DNA from: JBFKPQ01 sp041628225
GTDB lineage: Bacteria; Actinomycetota; Acidimicrobiia; Spongiisociales; JAENVV01
Length of the DNA: 31,520 nucleotides
Direction of reading: 5' to 3'
NCBI GenBank assembly: GCA_041628225.1
Contig: JBFKPQ010000011.1
Location: 1 to 31,520 of the forward strand
The number at the start of each line of letters is the position of its first letter. Position 1 is the stretch's first letter. Position numbers and translations under genes: made by a program. Shown here piece after piece: positions 11,064 through 19,162 of this stretch. The notes beneath the pieces are model-generated. The model had not been told where the DNA came from, made no database searches, and was given only the letters and a program-made list of their open reading frames with translations.

Positions 11064-12635
11064 GGACGGTCGGCCGGCGCCATACGTCCCAAACGCGGCC
11101 CGGAGCACGTCGGACGCCTCGCCGATCGTCGCTCCGGCCCGAAGGGCGTCTCGCATCGGGTAGAGCAGGTTGGCGTCCGTGCGGGCCTGCCGACCGAGTT
11201 CGACGAGGGTTCGATCGACCGCACCCTGGTCGCGCCCGCTTCGCCACGCCCGAACGCGCTCCACCTGCTCGGCTTCGACCGATCGGTCGATTCGATGGAC
11301 CTCGGCCCGCACCGCGCCCGCGTCGGCGAATCGATTGACACCCACGACCACATCGTCGCCCGCTTCGAGCCGACGCGCCGCGCGGTAGGCGGACTCCTCG
11401 ATGGCCGCCGCCTGGACGCCGGCCTCGATCGCCGAAACGGCACCTCCTCTGGCATCGATGTCGGCGAGGAGGGCCGACGCAGCGTCTTCGACCGCGTCGG
11501 TGAGTGCCTCGACGAAATACGACCCCGCCAGTGGATCGGCCGTATCCGCCAACCCGGATTCGTATCCGAGCACCTGCTGGGTTCGGAGTGCCAGCCGAGC
11601 GGATTCGGCCGTCGGCAGCCCCAGCGCTTCGTCGAAGGCGTTCGTGTGCAGCGATTGCGTTCCACCCAGCACTGACGCCATGGCCTGCACCGTGGTCCGT
11701 ACGACGTTGTTGAGCGGCTGTTGGGCCGTCAGCGTCGATCCGGCCGTTTGGGTGTGAAACCGCATGCGTTGGGCGGCGGCGTCGACGCTGCCGAAGCGAT
11801 CTCGCATGACATAGGCCCACATCCGCCGCGCCGCCCGGAACTTGGCGATCTCCTCGAAGAACTGGTTGTGGCCGTTCCAGAAGAACGACAGGCGAGGAGC
11901 AAACTCGTCGACCGACAAGCCCGCATCGATCGCCGCCTCGACGTAGGCGATGCCATTGGCGAGCGTGAAGGCCACCTCTTGTGCCGCCGTCGCGCCCGCC
12001 TCGCGAATGTGGTAGCCGGAGATCGAGATCGTGTTCCACGATGGAAGCTCGGCAGCGCAGTAGGCGAACAGGTCGGTGACGAGGCGCATCGAGGGGCGGG
12101 GCGGGAAGATGTACGTCCCGCGAGCGATGTACTCCTTCAAGATGTCGTTCTGCACCGTGCCGCGCAGGTCCGCACCGCCCACACCGGACTCCTCCGCCAC
12201 CAACCCATACAACAGGAGCAGCATGGGAGCGGTGGCGTTGATCGTCATCGAGGTCGACACCTCGCCCAACGGCATACCGTCGAAGAGCGTGCGCATGTCG
12301 TCGAGCGAGTCGATCGCCACCCCCACCTTGCCGACTTCACCAGCCGCCATCGGATGATCGGAGTCGAGACCCATCTGCGTGGGAAGGTCGAACGCCACCG
12401 AAAGACCCGTCTGGCCGGCGTCGAGGAGAGCATGGAATCGCTCATTGGTGGCGGCGGCCGTTCCGAAGCCGGCGTATTGGCGCATCGTCCACAGACGGCC
12501 TCGATACATCGAAACGTACGGACCGCGTGTGAACGGGAACGCACCGGGTTCGCCGAGATCGGGTTCCGCGACGGGTGGTCCGTAGACCGGTTCGACTTCG
12601 ATGCCGCTCGAGGTCTTGCGGACTTCGTCTGCCAC
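11061..12635 (-). CDS. Methylmalonyl-CoA mutase-type large subunit (no B12-binding domain)
   Basis: A 524-residue coenzyme-B12-dependent acyl-CoA mutase catalytic chain. Landmarks: GAFPFTRGPYVSMYRGRLWT, LSVAFDLPTQMGLDSDHP, QNDILKEYIARGTYIFPP, TISISGYHIREAGATAAQE with His208, APRLSFFWNGHNQFFEE, HTQTAGSTLTAQQPLNNVVRT and GGTQSLHTNAFDEALGLPT. The two residues that set acyl specificity in the family are Tyr54 (RQYAG) and Arg171 (EYIAR), matching methylmalonyl-CoA mutase (Tyr89/Arg207 of the Propionibacterium enzyme). The chain ends before any B12-binding domain (DxHxxG is absent), so a separate small subunit encoded elsewhere is needed. GTG 12635 is chosen because AGGGAG lies seven bases before it and no other start precedes the conserved region sensibly. 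It should complete the propionate route begun by the carboxylase. Confidence 0.88.
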   Translation of the reverse strand: MADEVRKTSSGIEVEPVYGPPVAEPDLGEPGAFPFTRGPYVSMYRGRLWTMRQYAGFGTAAATNERFHALLDAGQTGLSVAFDLPTQMGLDSDHPMAAGEVGKVGVAIDSLDDMRTLFDGMPLGEVSTSMTINATAPMLLLLYGLVAEESGVGGADLRGTVQNDILKEYIARGTYIFPPRPSMRLVTDLFAYCAAELPSWNTISISGYHIREAGATAAQEVAFTLANGIAYVEAAIDAGLSVDEFAPRLSFFWNGHNQFFEEIAKFRAARRMWAYVMRDRFGSVDAAAQRMRFHTQTAGSTLTAQQPLNNVVRTTVQAMASVLGGTQSLHTNAFDEALGLPTAESARLALRTQQVLGYESGLADTADPLAGSYFVEALTDAVEDAASALLADIDARGGAVSAIEAGVQAAAIEESAYRAARRLEAGDDVVVGVNRFADAGAVRAEVHRIDRSVEAEQVERVRAWRSGRDQGAVDRTLVELGRQARTDANLLYPMRDALRAGATIGEASDVLRAAFGTYGAGRPS

Positions 12636-12647
12636 GGAGTTGCTCCC

Positions 12648-12678
12648 TACAATGAGTATCCTGTTGCGCGGGATCCTA
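12648..12678. promoter_or_regulatory. Divergent promoter region between the mutase and the penicillin-binding protein
   Basis: Two -10-like boxes lie in the 82-base gap. TACAAT (12648-12653, plus strand) is five of six to the consensus and would serve the penicillin-binding protein gene. TAGGAT (12678-12673, minus strand) would serve the mutase, giving a leader that contains its AGGGAG ribosome site. Clear -35 boxes are not seen. Confidence 0.4.
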
Positions 12679-12717
12679 CCCGGCAACTTTTTCCCTCCCC
12701 CCGACGTTTGAGTGCCC

Positions 12718-15195
12718 ATGGCATCGACCATCCACCAACTCGAGCAGCAGGACAAGCGCGGCCGCTGGTTCGTCGCCACCGCCATCCTCTTGTCCATCTC
12801 GGTGCTGACCGCATCCTGGATCGGCCTGTTCACCTTCATGTCGGCGACCGCCGCCCACGGCAGTTTCCTCGCCGTCGAAGAGAAGTACATTCCCGAAGTC
12901 GACGGAGAGGCCCTGAACCTGCCCGACCTCTCGCAGGTATCGCGCGTGTATGCCTCCGACGGAACCCTCCTCGCCGAATTGCACGACGGACGCGTGTCGG
13001 AACCGATCCGCTACGAGGAGTATCCCGAGCGCGTCATCCACGCCGTCCTGGCCGCCGAGGACTCGGACTTCTTCGAGCATCAGGGAATCGACTGGTCGGC
13101 CATCGTGTCGGCGGCCATCGACAACTTGTCATCCGACACGACCCGTGGTGGGTCGACCATCACACAGCAAGTCGTGAAGAAGACGTTCGTCGGCGATGAG
13201 CTCACGCTGAAACGTAAGATCCGAGAAGCGGTGACCGCCATCGAACTCGAGCGCCGCTACTCGAAAGAACAGATCCTCGAGTTCTACATGAACTCGGTCT
13301 ACTTCGGCGCCAGCGCCTACGGCATCAATGCCGCGGCCCACGAGTTCTTCCGCAAAGACCTCGCTCAGCTGAGCATCGCCGAGGCGGCCACGCTCGCCGT
13401 GCTCCCGCGCAATCCGACCACCTACAACCCCCGACGCAACGCCGAACTGACCGTCCAGCGTCGCAACGACGTCATCACCGAGATGGTCGACTCGGGATTC
13501 ATCACCGCCGCCGAAGGTGAGGCGGCCAAGGAAGAGCCGATGTTCATCGCGCCTCCTGAGACGTTCGCCTCACCGGCCGACCACGTGGTCGCCTACGTCA
13601 AACAGCAGTTGCTGTCCGAGCCCGAATTCGCCTTCCTCGGGGCGACGCGCGAACAGCGCAAACACGCCATCTTCGGGTGCCCGGCCGACGACGAGTCGTG
13701 TGAGGGCGGCGGCGGTCTCGAGATCCGGCTGACGATCGACCTCGACATGCAAAATGCCGCCCAGGACATCTTGGAGCAGTGGTTGCCACTGCCGAGCGAC
13801 CCCGAGGTCGATGTGCCGACCGGTGCCATCGCCTCGGTCGACAATGTCACGGGCGCCATCATCGTCATGGCATCGGGACTGCCGTTCGACCAGGAGCAGT
13901 ACGACCTCGCCGTCCAGGGCAAGCGCAACCCCGGATCGTCGTTCAAGCCCTTCGCACTCGTTGCCGCCATGGAATCGGGTGTGTCCTTGAACTCGTGGTG
14001 GGACTCGACGAGCCCCAAGGAGTTCGAGTGCCCGTACACCTGCAGCAGTCGCGGGAATATCTGGGAGGTCAGCAACGCGGGCGGCAGCCGCGGCGGTCTC
14101 ATGCGGCTGTTCGACGCCACCTACAACTCCGTGAACGTCGTCTATGCCGGCGTCGCCCTGGACATCGGCGCGGAGCGTATCGTCGATACCGCGCATCGCA
14201 TGGGCATCACGACCGATCTGCCCGCCGTCCCTTCGATCACGCTCGGAGCGGGTGCGGTCAGCCCGCTCGAGATGGCATCTGCCTACACCAACTTCGCGAC
14301 GAACGGCCTGTGGGCGAAGCCCTACATCGTCGATTCGATCACCTCACCGAACGGCGACGTGATCTATCAGCATCAGGTCGACCGGCAGCAGGTGATCGAT
14401 GCGTCGATCGCTGCGGCCGCCCGCCAGCCGCTCGAGATCGTGCCGGTTTCGGGAACGGCTCCCCGGGCCAACATCGGCCGCCCGCAAGGTGGCAAGACCG
14501 GTACCCATCAGAACTTCACCGAGGCATGGTTCGTCGGATTCGTTCCGCAGTACTCGACCGCCGTGTGGGTCGGGTATCCCGACGAACAGACGCCCCTGCG
14601 CAACGTCTTGATCAATGGCCAGCGCTACGACCGGGTCTTCGGCGGCTCGGTGCCCGCACCGATCTGGAAGCAGTTCATGGAGCGGCTCCTCGTCAACGTT
14701 CCGGTCGCCGACTTCCCGGCCGATCCGGATGGCGTGTCCGTCCACTTCCGGACGCCCACGACGACCGTGCCGTCGATCGTCGGCATGACCGAAGACGAGG
14801 CGAAGAAGGCCCTCCTGAACGCCCACCTCAACGCCTCGATCGAAGAAGTCGCTTCGCTCGAACCGGCCGGAACGGTGATCGGTCAGAGCCCCGAGGCCGG
14901 GGCGGAGATCGCCGAAGGCTCGGCCGTGACGGTCGAAGTATCGACCGGTCTGCCCCCCGAAGCGCCGCTCCCGTTGCTCATCGGCCTCACCCAGCAACAG
15001 GTGAACGAAGCGATCTTGCTGTTCGAGGAAGAGACCGAGATCACCGTCGTCATCACCTTCCGGTTCGTCGACGTCGGCGACCCCAAGGACGTCGGAAAGG
15101 TCGTCAGGACCAACCCGGCCGGCGGCTCGCTCGTATCCGACGACACCGTCGTGGTCGTCGACATCGGCGAGAAGGTGAAACAGGGCGACGACTGA
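12718..15195 (+). CDS. Bifunctional penicillin-binding protein (class A, transglycosylase/transpeptidase) with two PASTA domains
   Basis: An 825-residue wall-synthesis enzyme. One membrane segment (about 19-42) follows a short cytoplasmic tail. The GT51 glycosyltransferase domain (about 75-265) has LAAEDSDFFEHQGID with catalytic Glu114, TRGGSTITQQVVKK and RKIREAVTAIELERRYSKEQILEFYMN. The transpeptidase domain has the SxxK motif at Ser407 (GSSFKPF), SVN at 471-473 and KTG at 593-595. Two PASTA repeats follow (about 680-747 and 750-820), recognised by VPSIVGMTEDEAKKAL and LIGLTQQQVNEAI. PASTA domains bind muropeptides. The enzyme polymerises and cross-links peptidoglycan outside the membrane. 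The start may be this ATG or the GTG at 12712; neither has a strong ribosome site. Four cysteines (321, 328, 438, 442) in the outer part could form disulfides. Confidence 0.93.
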   Translation: MASTIHQLEQQDKRGRWFVATAILLSISVLTASWIGLFTFMSATAAHGSFLAVEEKYIPEVDGEALNLPDLSQVSRVYASDGTLLAELHDGRVSEPIRYEEYPERVIHAVLAAEDSDFFEHQGIDWSAIVSAAIDNLSSDTTRGGSTITQQVVKKTFVGDELTLKRKIREAVTAIELERRYSKEQILEFYMNSVYFGASAYGINAAAHEFFRKDLAQLSIAEAATLAVLPRNPTTYNPRRNAELTVQRRNDVITEMVDSGFITAAEGEAAKEEPMFIAPPETFASPADHVVAYVKQQLLSEPEFAFLGATREQRKHAIFGCPADDESCEGGGGLEIRLTIDLDMQNAAQDILEQWLPLPSDPEVDVPTGAIASVDNVTGAIIVMASGLPFDQEQYDLAVQGKRNPGSSFKPFALVAAMESGVSLNSWWDSTSPKEFECPYTCSSRGNIWEVSNAGGSRGGLMRLFDATYNSVNVVYAGVALDIGAERIVDTAHRMGITTDLPAVPSITLGAGAVSPLEMASAYTNFATNGLWAKPYIVDSITSPNGDVIYQHQVDRQQVIDASIAAAARQPLEIVPVSGTAPRANIGRPQGGKTGTHQNFTEAWFVGFVPQYSTAVWVGYPDEQTPLRNVLINGQRYDRVFGGSVPAPIWKQFMERLLVNVPVADFPADPDGVSVHFRTPTTTVPSIVGMTEDEAKKALLNAHLNASIEEVASLEPAGTVIGQSPEAGAEIAEGSAVTVEVSTGLPPEAPLPLLIGLTQQQVNEAILLFEEETEITVVITFRFVDVGDPKDVGKVVRTNPAGGSLVSDDTVVVVDIGEKVKQGDD

Positions 15196-15359
15196 GTTTG
15201 TTTAGCGACCTCGTCGCAACGTACTTGACCTCACTTGCGGTCACTTGATAGGAAGAGGGCATGGGTCGCTCAGCCGTGTCCGAAGCCATGCAAGGGAACC
15301 AACATCCTCCCGCCGCATGCCACGCCGCGCCAGCTTCGGGCACGGAGGGGCGACCCTCG
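15196..15359 (+). other. Intergenic stretch with a TCACTTG direct repeat
   Basis: This is one of the longer non-coding stretches of the window if the next gene starts at 15360. TCACTTG occurs twice, at 15231-15237 and 15241-15247, ten bases apart, after a TTGACC (15225-15230) that could act as a -35 box. A one-helical-turn repeat is a possible operator. A purine-rich AGGAAGAGGG (15249-15258) precedes an in-frame ATG at 15261, an alternative start for the following gene. No hairpin with a T-run follows the penicillin-binding protein gene. Confidence 0.3.
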
Positions 15360-15716
15360 ATGCACGTCCGTCCGTTCGTCAGACCTCACCTGTATCCGCA
15401 GCCGGATCGAGCCGACACGTGGTGGCATGTGACGAGTCCCCTCGTCCGCACCCACTGGACCGCAGTGATCGGCCCTACTGCCGTCGCAGATCTTCTCCGG
15501 CTCGTTGCGGCGGCACAGCGCGGCATCGCCATCCGAGCCCCGCACGGGCTTCGCGCGCTCGTCACCGAGGGGATCGTCATCCCGTCCCCCGACGGTCTCT
15601 ACGTCTCCGAGCACATCTGGCCGCCCGACCGGCGCCCGGGCCCTCGATATCATCGCTTGCTGCGCGGCGGCGTGCCGATGTCGACCCGACCGGGAAGACG
15701 ACGCGGCGCGGGCTGA
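15360..15716 (+). CDS. Hypothetical protein (118 residues)
   Basis: I do not recognise this family. The ATG at 15360 has GGAGGGG nine bases before it. The alternative ATG at 15261 also has a purine-rich site, but the added 33 residues have weaker codon bias toward G/C at third positions and look unstructured. The middle of the protein (about residues 30-100) looks folded: THWTAVIGPTAVADLLRLV, then RGIAIRAPHGLRALVTEGIVI and PDGLYVSEHIW. The alternation of helix and a short hairpin resembles a small winged-helix fold, but this is only an impression. No membrane segment or signal peptide is seen. It lies between the penicillin-binding protein and the RCK_C membrane protein, on the same strand, and 35 bases separate it from the latter. 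Confidence 0.45.
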   Translation: MHVRPFVRPHLYPQPDRADTWWHVTSPLVRTHWTAVIGPTAVADLLRLVAAAQRGIAIRAPHGLRALVTEGIVIPSPDGLYVSEHIWPPDRRPGPRYHRLLRGGVPMSTRPGRRRGAG

Positions 15717-15721
15717 AGGGT

Positions 15722-15727
15722 TACGAT
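15722..15727 (+). promoter_or_regulatory. Possible -10 box (TACGAT) of the RCK_C membrane protein gene
   Basis: TACGAT lies 24 bases before the GTG at 15752. A transcript starting about seven bases later would carry a short leader with the AGAGGG ribosome site (15741-15746). The position supports 15752 as the true start. No -35 box is obvious. Confidence 0.3.
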
Positions 15728-15751
15728 GCCGAACCGTTCGAGAGGGTCGGC

Positions 15752-16510
15752 GTGATCGCCATCGGTTCGTTGTTCATCGTCATCGTCACGATCCTCATCT
15801 CGGCGCGCGTCGCCACCGTGGTCCTCATGGCCACCGGCCTCCCGATGGACATCGCCCGCTTCCAGGCCCGCTCCGCGCTGACCGGTGTCGGGTTCACGAC
15901 CACCGAATCTGAATCGATCACCGGTCATCCCATCCGCCGCCGCGTCGTCCTCACTCTCATGCTCGTGGGGAACGCCGGCTTCGTGACCATCGTGGCATCG
16001 GTGATGCTCTCGTTCATCGGGTCGGGCGGGACACGACAGACCCTCCTGCGGCTGGCCATCATCGCCGGAGGTCTCCTCATGCTGGGCCTCGTCGCCCACA
16101 GCTCGACCTTCGAACGTCGATTGACGAGCGTGGTTGCTCGAGTCCTGGACCGCGTGTCCGATCTCGAGCTCCGGGATTTCCACCACCTCCTCCAGCTCAG
16201 CAAGGACTACGCGGTCACCGAGATCCAGGTGCAGCCCGGCGACTGGCTCGCCGGCCGTTCGCTGACGGCGCTCGAGCTGCCCGACGAGGGAGTTCTGGTC
16301 CTCGCCATCACGAAGCCGGACGGTTCGTTCGTCGGTGCGCCGCGCGGCGAGACCGTCATCGCCGCCTACGACACGGTCGTGCTCTACGGACGAGCGAGCG
16401 TGCTCACCGACCTCGACCGACGTCCGGCTTCTCTGGCCGGTGACGCCCAACATCGTGCGGCGGTCGCTGAACAGGAGGGAATCATGTCGGAGACCGCCGG
16501 CGACGATTGA
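15752..16510 (+). CDS. Membrane protein with C-terminal RCK_C (TrkA-C) domain
   Basis: 252 residues from the GTG at 15752, which has AGAGGG five bases upstream. There are three hydrophobic segments (about 2-27, 66-88 and 100-115). Between the first and second lies ARFQARSALTGVGFTTTESESITGHP; the TGVGF piece is reminiscent of the pore loops of TrkH/KtrB potassium transporters. The C-terminal part (about 137-222) matches an RCK_C domain: YAVTEIQVQPGDWLAGRSLTALEL, then EGVLVLAITKPDGSFVGAPRGETVIAAYDTVVLYG. RCK_C domains bind small ligands such as c-di-AMP or ions and gate potassium channels. A role in ion flux or its sensing is inferred. The frame stays open upstream to 15245, but that extension is Arg/Pro-rich and antiphase to the preceding gene, so I left it out. 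Confidence 0.65.
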   Translation: MIAIGSLFIVIVTILISARVATVVLMATGLPMDIARFQARSALTGVGFTTTESESITGHPIRRRVVLTLMLVGNAGFVTIVASVMLSFIGSGGTRQTLLRLAIIAGGLLMLGLVAHSSTFERRLTSVVARVLDRVSDLELRDFHHLLQLSKDYAVTEIQVQPGDWLAGRSLTALELPDEGVLVLAITKPDGSFVGAPRGETVIAAYDTVVLYGRASVLTDLDRRPASLAGDAQHRAAVAEQEGIMSETAGDD

Positions 16511-16512
16511 CG

Positions 16513-16518
16513 TAGGGT
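16513..16518 (+). promoter_or_regulatory. -10 box (TAGGGT) of the dodecin gene, leaderless spacing
   Basis: TAGGGT ends seven bases before the dodecin ATG at 16526, directly after the stop of the upstream gene. The spacing places the likely transcription start at or next to the A of the ATG, which suggests a leaderless message. The same spacing recurs before the MBL gene at 23073. Confidence 0.45.
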
Positions 16519-16525
16519 GGGCGGC

Positions 16526-16750
16526 ATGAGCCAGATCACCAAGACCGTGACGCTGTCCGGCGCCTCGGCCACGAGCATCGAAGACGCCATCGGGACCGTG
16601 CTCGGACGCGCGGCCGAGACCATCGCGGACATCCAGCGGTTCGTCGTCGTGTCGATCGACGGATCCGTCGACAGTGCCGGCGTCGCAGCCGAATACCACG
16701 TGACGCTAGAGATCACGTTCACGGTCAAAGACTCCACGACCCACGACTGA
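16526..16750 (+). CDS. Dodecin family protein with altered flavin-site residues
   Basis: A 74-residue protein with the dodecin layout: strand (ITKTVTLSGAS), helix (SIEDAIGTVLGRAAETIADI), then two long strands (FVVVSIDGSV and EYHVTLEITFTV). Dodecins form twelve-subunit hollow spheres that store or buffer flavins and, in some bacteria, CoA. Aligning the block IQRFVVVSIDG with the usual LxWFEVxxIRG places Arg38 where the flavin-stacking Trp normally sits. His58 falls where the second contact, Gln, is found. Both changes are read by eye. The ATG at 16526 gives the usual length; GTG 16517 would add three residues. The stop shares one base (TGATG) with the start of the MBL hydrolase gene. Confidence 0.75.
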   Translation: MSQITKTVTLSGASATSIEDAIGTVLGRAAETIADIQRFVVVSIDGSVDSAGVAAEYHVTLEITFTVKDSTTHD

Positions 16751-17718
16751 TGGCGTCGTTCGAGTCTCTGGGCGATGGCGTATGGCGGCTGCCGATACCC
16801 CTCCCCTTCCCGGCCCCCAAGGCCGTCAACTGCTATGCCTTCGAAGGGAAGGATGGTCTGACGTTGCTCGACTGCGGCGTCGCCACCGCCTCCAGCATGG
16901 ACCTGCTCACCGCGGCGCTCGCCGAGTTGGGAACCCTGGCCACGCTCGTCGGCTCCCATCTCCACGTCGACCACATGGGCGCAGCTGCCCAGCTCGTCGA
17001 ACGCACCGGCGCTCGCTGGGTCATGCACGAGACCACCCCCGACGACGTTCCTCTGTACAACGATTGGCCGCTGCGAGCCGGCAGGTTCGCGGACGCAGCC
17101 GCCGGCCATGGCGCACCCGCCGAGTTCGTCGATGGCCTGCGGAAACGCTGGGACGCTCCCGAGTGGTACGGCACGGCGATCGACCCGACGCACCCGGTCG
17201 CCGACGGCGACCAAATCAGCTTGTCGGACGACCGCTACCTCGAGGTGTGGTACACCCCCGGCCACCAGCGGAACCACATCTGCCTCGTCGACTCCCGTAC
17301 GGGCGTGCTCTACGCCGGGGACCACGTGCTGCCGCGCATCTCCCCGTTCGTACCCTACTCGGGGCCGGACAACGATCACCTCGACGAGTACCTGGCCTCG
17401 GTCGACCGGATCGAGGCCGGCGAGTTCACGCTGGCCCATCCTGGCCACGGGTCGGCGATCGAACGCGGCTCGGACCGAGCCCATCAGATTCGCCTCCACC
17501 ACGAACGCCGGCTCGACTCCATGCTCGACCATCTCGCGTCTGGACCCGCGACGGCGTGGGACGTGATGGAGGTGGCGTTCCGGCCCAATCTGAGCTTCAC
17601 CCAACAGCGCCTCGCCCTGCAAGAGACCCTCGCCCATCTCCACTACCTCGACAACACCGGACGAGCCAGGGTGCGCCGCATCGGCGATCACTACGAATAT
17701 GAGAGGACGGGCCGATGA
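16750..17718 (+). CDS. MBL-fold metallo-hydrolase
   Basis: A 322-residue metallo-beta-lactamase-fold protein. The metal motif HxHxDH is HLHVDH at His70, His72, Asp74 and His75. Further ligands are the His of YTPGHQRNH, the Asp of YAGDHVLP and the His of HPGHGSAI. The C-terminal 70 residues (from SMLDHLASGPATAWDV) resemble the winged-helix tail of LACTB2-like members, ending ALQETLAHLHYLDNTGRARVRRIG. The substrate is not known; thioester, lactone or phosphodiester hydrolysis are all possible in this family. The gene is coupled at both ends: one base shared with dodecin upstream and four bases (ATGA) with the alpha/beta hydrolase downstream. Confidence 0.85.
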   Translation: MASFESLGDGVWRLPIPLPFPAPKAVNCYAFEGKDGLTLLDCGVATASSMDLLTAALAELGTLATLVGSHLHVDHMGAAAQLVERTGARWVMHETTPDDVPLYNDWPLRAGRFADAAAGHGAPAEFVDGLRKRWDAPEWYGTAIDPTHPVADGDQISLSDDRYLEVWYTPGHQRNHICLVDSRTGVLYAGDHVLPRISPFVPYSGPDNDHLDEYLASVDRIEAGEFTLAHPGHGSAIERGSDRAHQIRLHHERRLDSMLDHLASGPATAWDVMEVAFRPNLSFTQQRLALQETLAHLHYLDNTGRARVRRIGDHYEYERTGR

Positions 17719-18323
17719 TCACCCTCACGACACACGACGGAGAGGAACTGGAGGCCATCCTCGATGCGCCTCCGAACCCCGACCAAATCGTCGTGTTCTG
17801 CCACCCGCATCCGGCCCACGGCGGCACCATGAACGCTCCACTGATGCGCCACGTCGCCGACGGTCTGTGCGCACGCGACGTCGCGGTGCTCCGCTTCAAC
17901 TTCCGTGGGGTGGGCGCATCGACCGGAACCCACGGTGGTGGAATCCCGGAACTCGCCGACCTCGACGCCGCCTTCGACCATGCCGGTACGTTCGATCTCC
18001 CCATCGGGCTGGCGGGATGGTCGTTCGGTGCGGCGACGAGCCTCGTCTGGCTGGCCCGGACGGGCCACACCCTGCCCTGGGTGGGCATCGCCCCCCCGGT
18101 GCGTTCGAGTCGGACACCAGCACTTCCGGCGCCCGAAGAGCTTCCGGACGCGCCACGCCGCTTCATCATCGGCGACCGCGACCAGTTCGCCACCGTCGAG
18201 GACGTGCGAGCATACGCGGCATCGGTTGGCGGTGTCACCGACGTGCTGGCCGGATCCGACCACTTCTTCTACTTCCGCGAGGAGCGGGTCGCGGAACTGG
18301 TGGCAGCGGGCGTCCGCGTCTAG
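17715..18323 (+). CDS. Alpha/beta hydrolase, small KANL3/Tex30-like type
   Basis: A 202-residue cytoplasmic hydrolase. CHPHPAHGGTMNAPLMRHVADGL (29-51) and VLRFNFRGVGASTG (58-71) are typical of the short bacterial dienelactone-hydrolase-like group. The nucleophile elbow is AGWSFGA with Ser103; the acid is probably Asp156 (GDRDQF) and the base His183 (GSDHFF). All three catalytic residues are therefore present. No signal peptide. The substrate is unknown. The start codon overlaps the MBL gene by four bases, so the two are likely translated together. The stop codon TAG is embedded in CTAG shared with the converging amidohydrolase gene. Confidence 0.82.
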   Translation: MITLTTHDGEELEAILDAPPNPDQIVVFCHPHPAHGGTMNAPLMRHVADGLCARDVAVLRFNFRGVGASTGTHGGGIPELADLDAAFDHAGTFDLPIGLAGWSFGAATSLVWLARTGHTLPWVGIAPPVRSSRTPALPAPEELPDAPRRFIIGDRDQFATVEDVRAYAASVGGVTDVLAGSDHFFYFREERVAELVAAGVRV

Positions 18324-19162
18324 TCGAGTCCGAGCAGCCGGGCGGCGTTCGTCCAGCAGATGTCGTGCGTGACGGCCTCGTCGATCCCGAGGCTCTCCCA
18401 GTCACGGAGCCACTTGTCGGGCGTGAGAAATGGGAAATCGGTCCCGAAGAGCGTCCGCCGGCGCAGCGGCCCGGTGATGGCGGCCAGCAGATCCGGCGAG
18501 TAATACTTCGGCGACCAGCCCGACAACTCCAGGTACACGTTGGGCTTGTGCTCCGCCACCGCGATCGCCTCGGCCTGCCACGGATGCGACGGGTGCGCCA
18601 TCACGATCTGAAGTCTCGGGAAGTCGGCAGCCACATCGTCGAGCAGGAGCGGATGGGCGTGTGCGTGGCGGATTCCGCCCCCTCCGACCATGCCCTTTCC
18701 GAGCGCGGTCACGCCCGTGTGGAACAGCGCCACGAGACCGAGTTCCTCGGCGACCTCGAGCATCGGGTACACGATGCGGTCGTTCGGCGAGAAGCGTTGT
18801 GCCGAAGGATGAAACTTGAGTCCCTTGAGGCCGAGACGCGCCGCCTCGTGGACTCCGAGCACCGCCGCTTCTCCTTTGTGGGGATCGACGCTGCCGAATC
18901 CGACAAACACATCGGGATGGTCGGCGACGAGAGCTGCGACGGCCGACGACGGGAACGGGGGCAGACGCGTCGCCGTTTCCGCATCCCAGGCCAAGAGCAG
19001 GGCTCGACCGCCGAGCGTTCGGTAGTACTCGGCGATCTGATCGGACGTCATCACCGGAAACGAGCGCCCGAAGACCTGTTCGAGTCCGACGAGGTAGGGC
19101 CCGAACGAGCCGTGCATCATCGCGGCGGTGGGCGGATGGACGTGGAAATCGAGGAATGTCAC
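18320..19162 (-). CDS. Amidohydrolase family protein (amidohydrolase_2, ACMSD-like)
   Basis: A 280-residue TIM-barrel metal hydrolase. The N-terminal metal motif HxH is His7 and His9 in LDFHVHP. Further ligands are probably the His of LFHTGVT, the His residues of VMAHPSHPW and the Asp of FGTDFPFLTP, the last being the usual final catalytic Asp. LKGLKFHPSAQRFSPND and YLELSGW are also characteristic. Members of this group decarboxylate or hydrolyse aromatic or carboxylated ring compounds; the substrate here is unknown. It starts with an ATG that overlaps the preceding small gene by four bases, so it is probably the last gene of the operon that begins with the acyl-CoA dehydrogenase at 23018. 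Confidence 0.85.
   Translation of the reverse strand: MTFLDFHVHPPTAAMMHGSFGPYLVGLEQVFGRSFPVMTSDQIAEYYRTLGGRALLLAWDAETATRLPPFPSSAVAALVADHPDVFVGFGSVDPHKGEAAVLGVHEAARLGLKGLKFHPSAQRFSPNDRIVYPMLEVAEELGLVALFHTGVTALGKGMVGGGGIRHAHAHPLLLDDVAADFPRLQIVMAHPSHPWQAEAIAVAEHKPNVYLELSGWSPKYYSPDLLAAITGPLRRRTLFGTDFPFLTPDKWLRDWESLGIDEAVTHDICWTNAARLLGLD

Noticed and set aside
11721..13199. A 492-codon plus-strand frame running from the mutase into the penicillin-binding protein
   Set aside because: It is antisense to the mutase and out of phase with the penicillin-binding protein; its composition is that of a shadow.
15245..15751. Upstream extension of the RCK_C membrane protein frame
   Set aside because: The extension is Arg, Pro and Ser rich, overlaps another gene in a different phase, and the GTG at 15752 has a good ribosome site.
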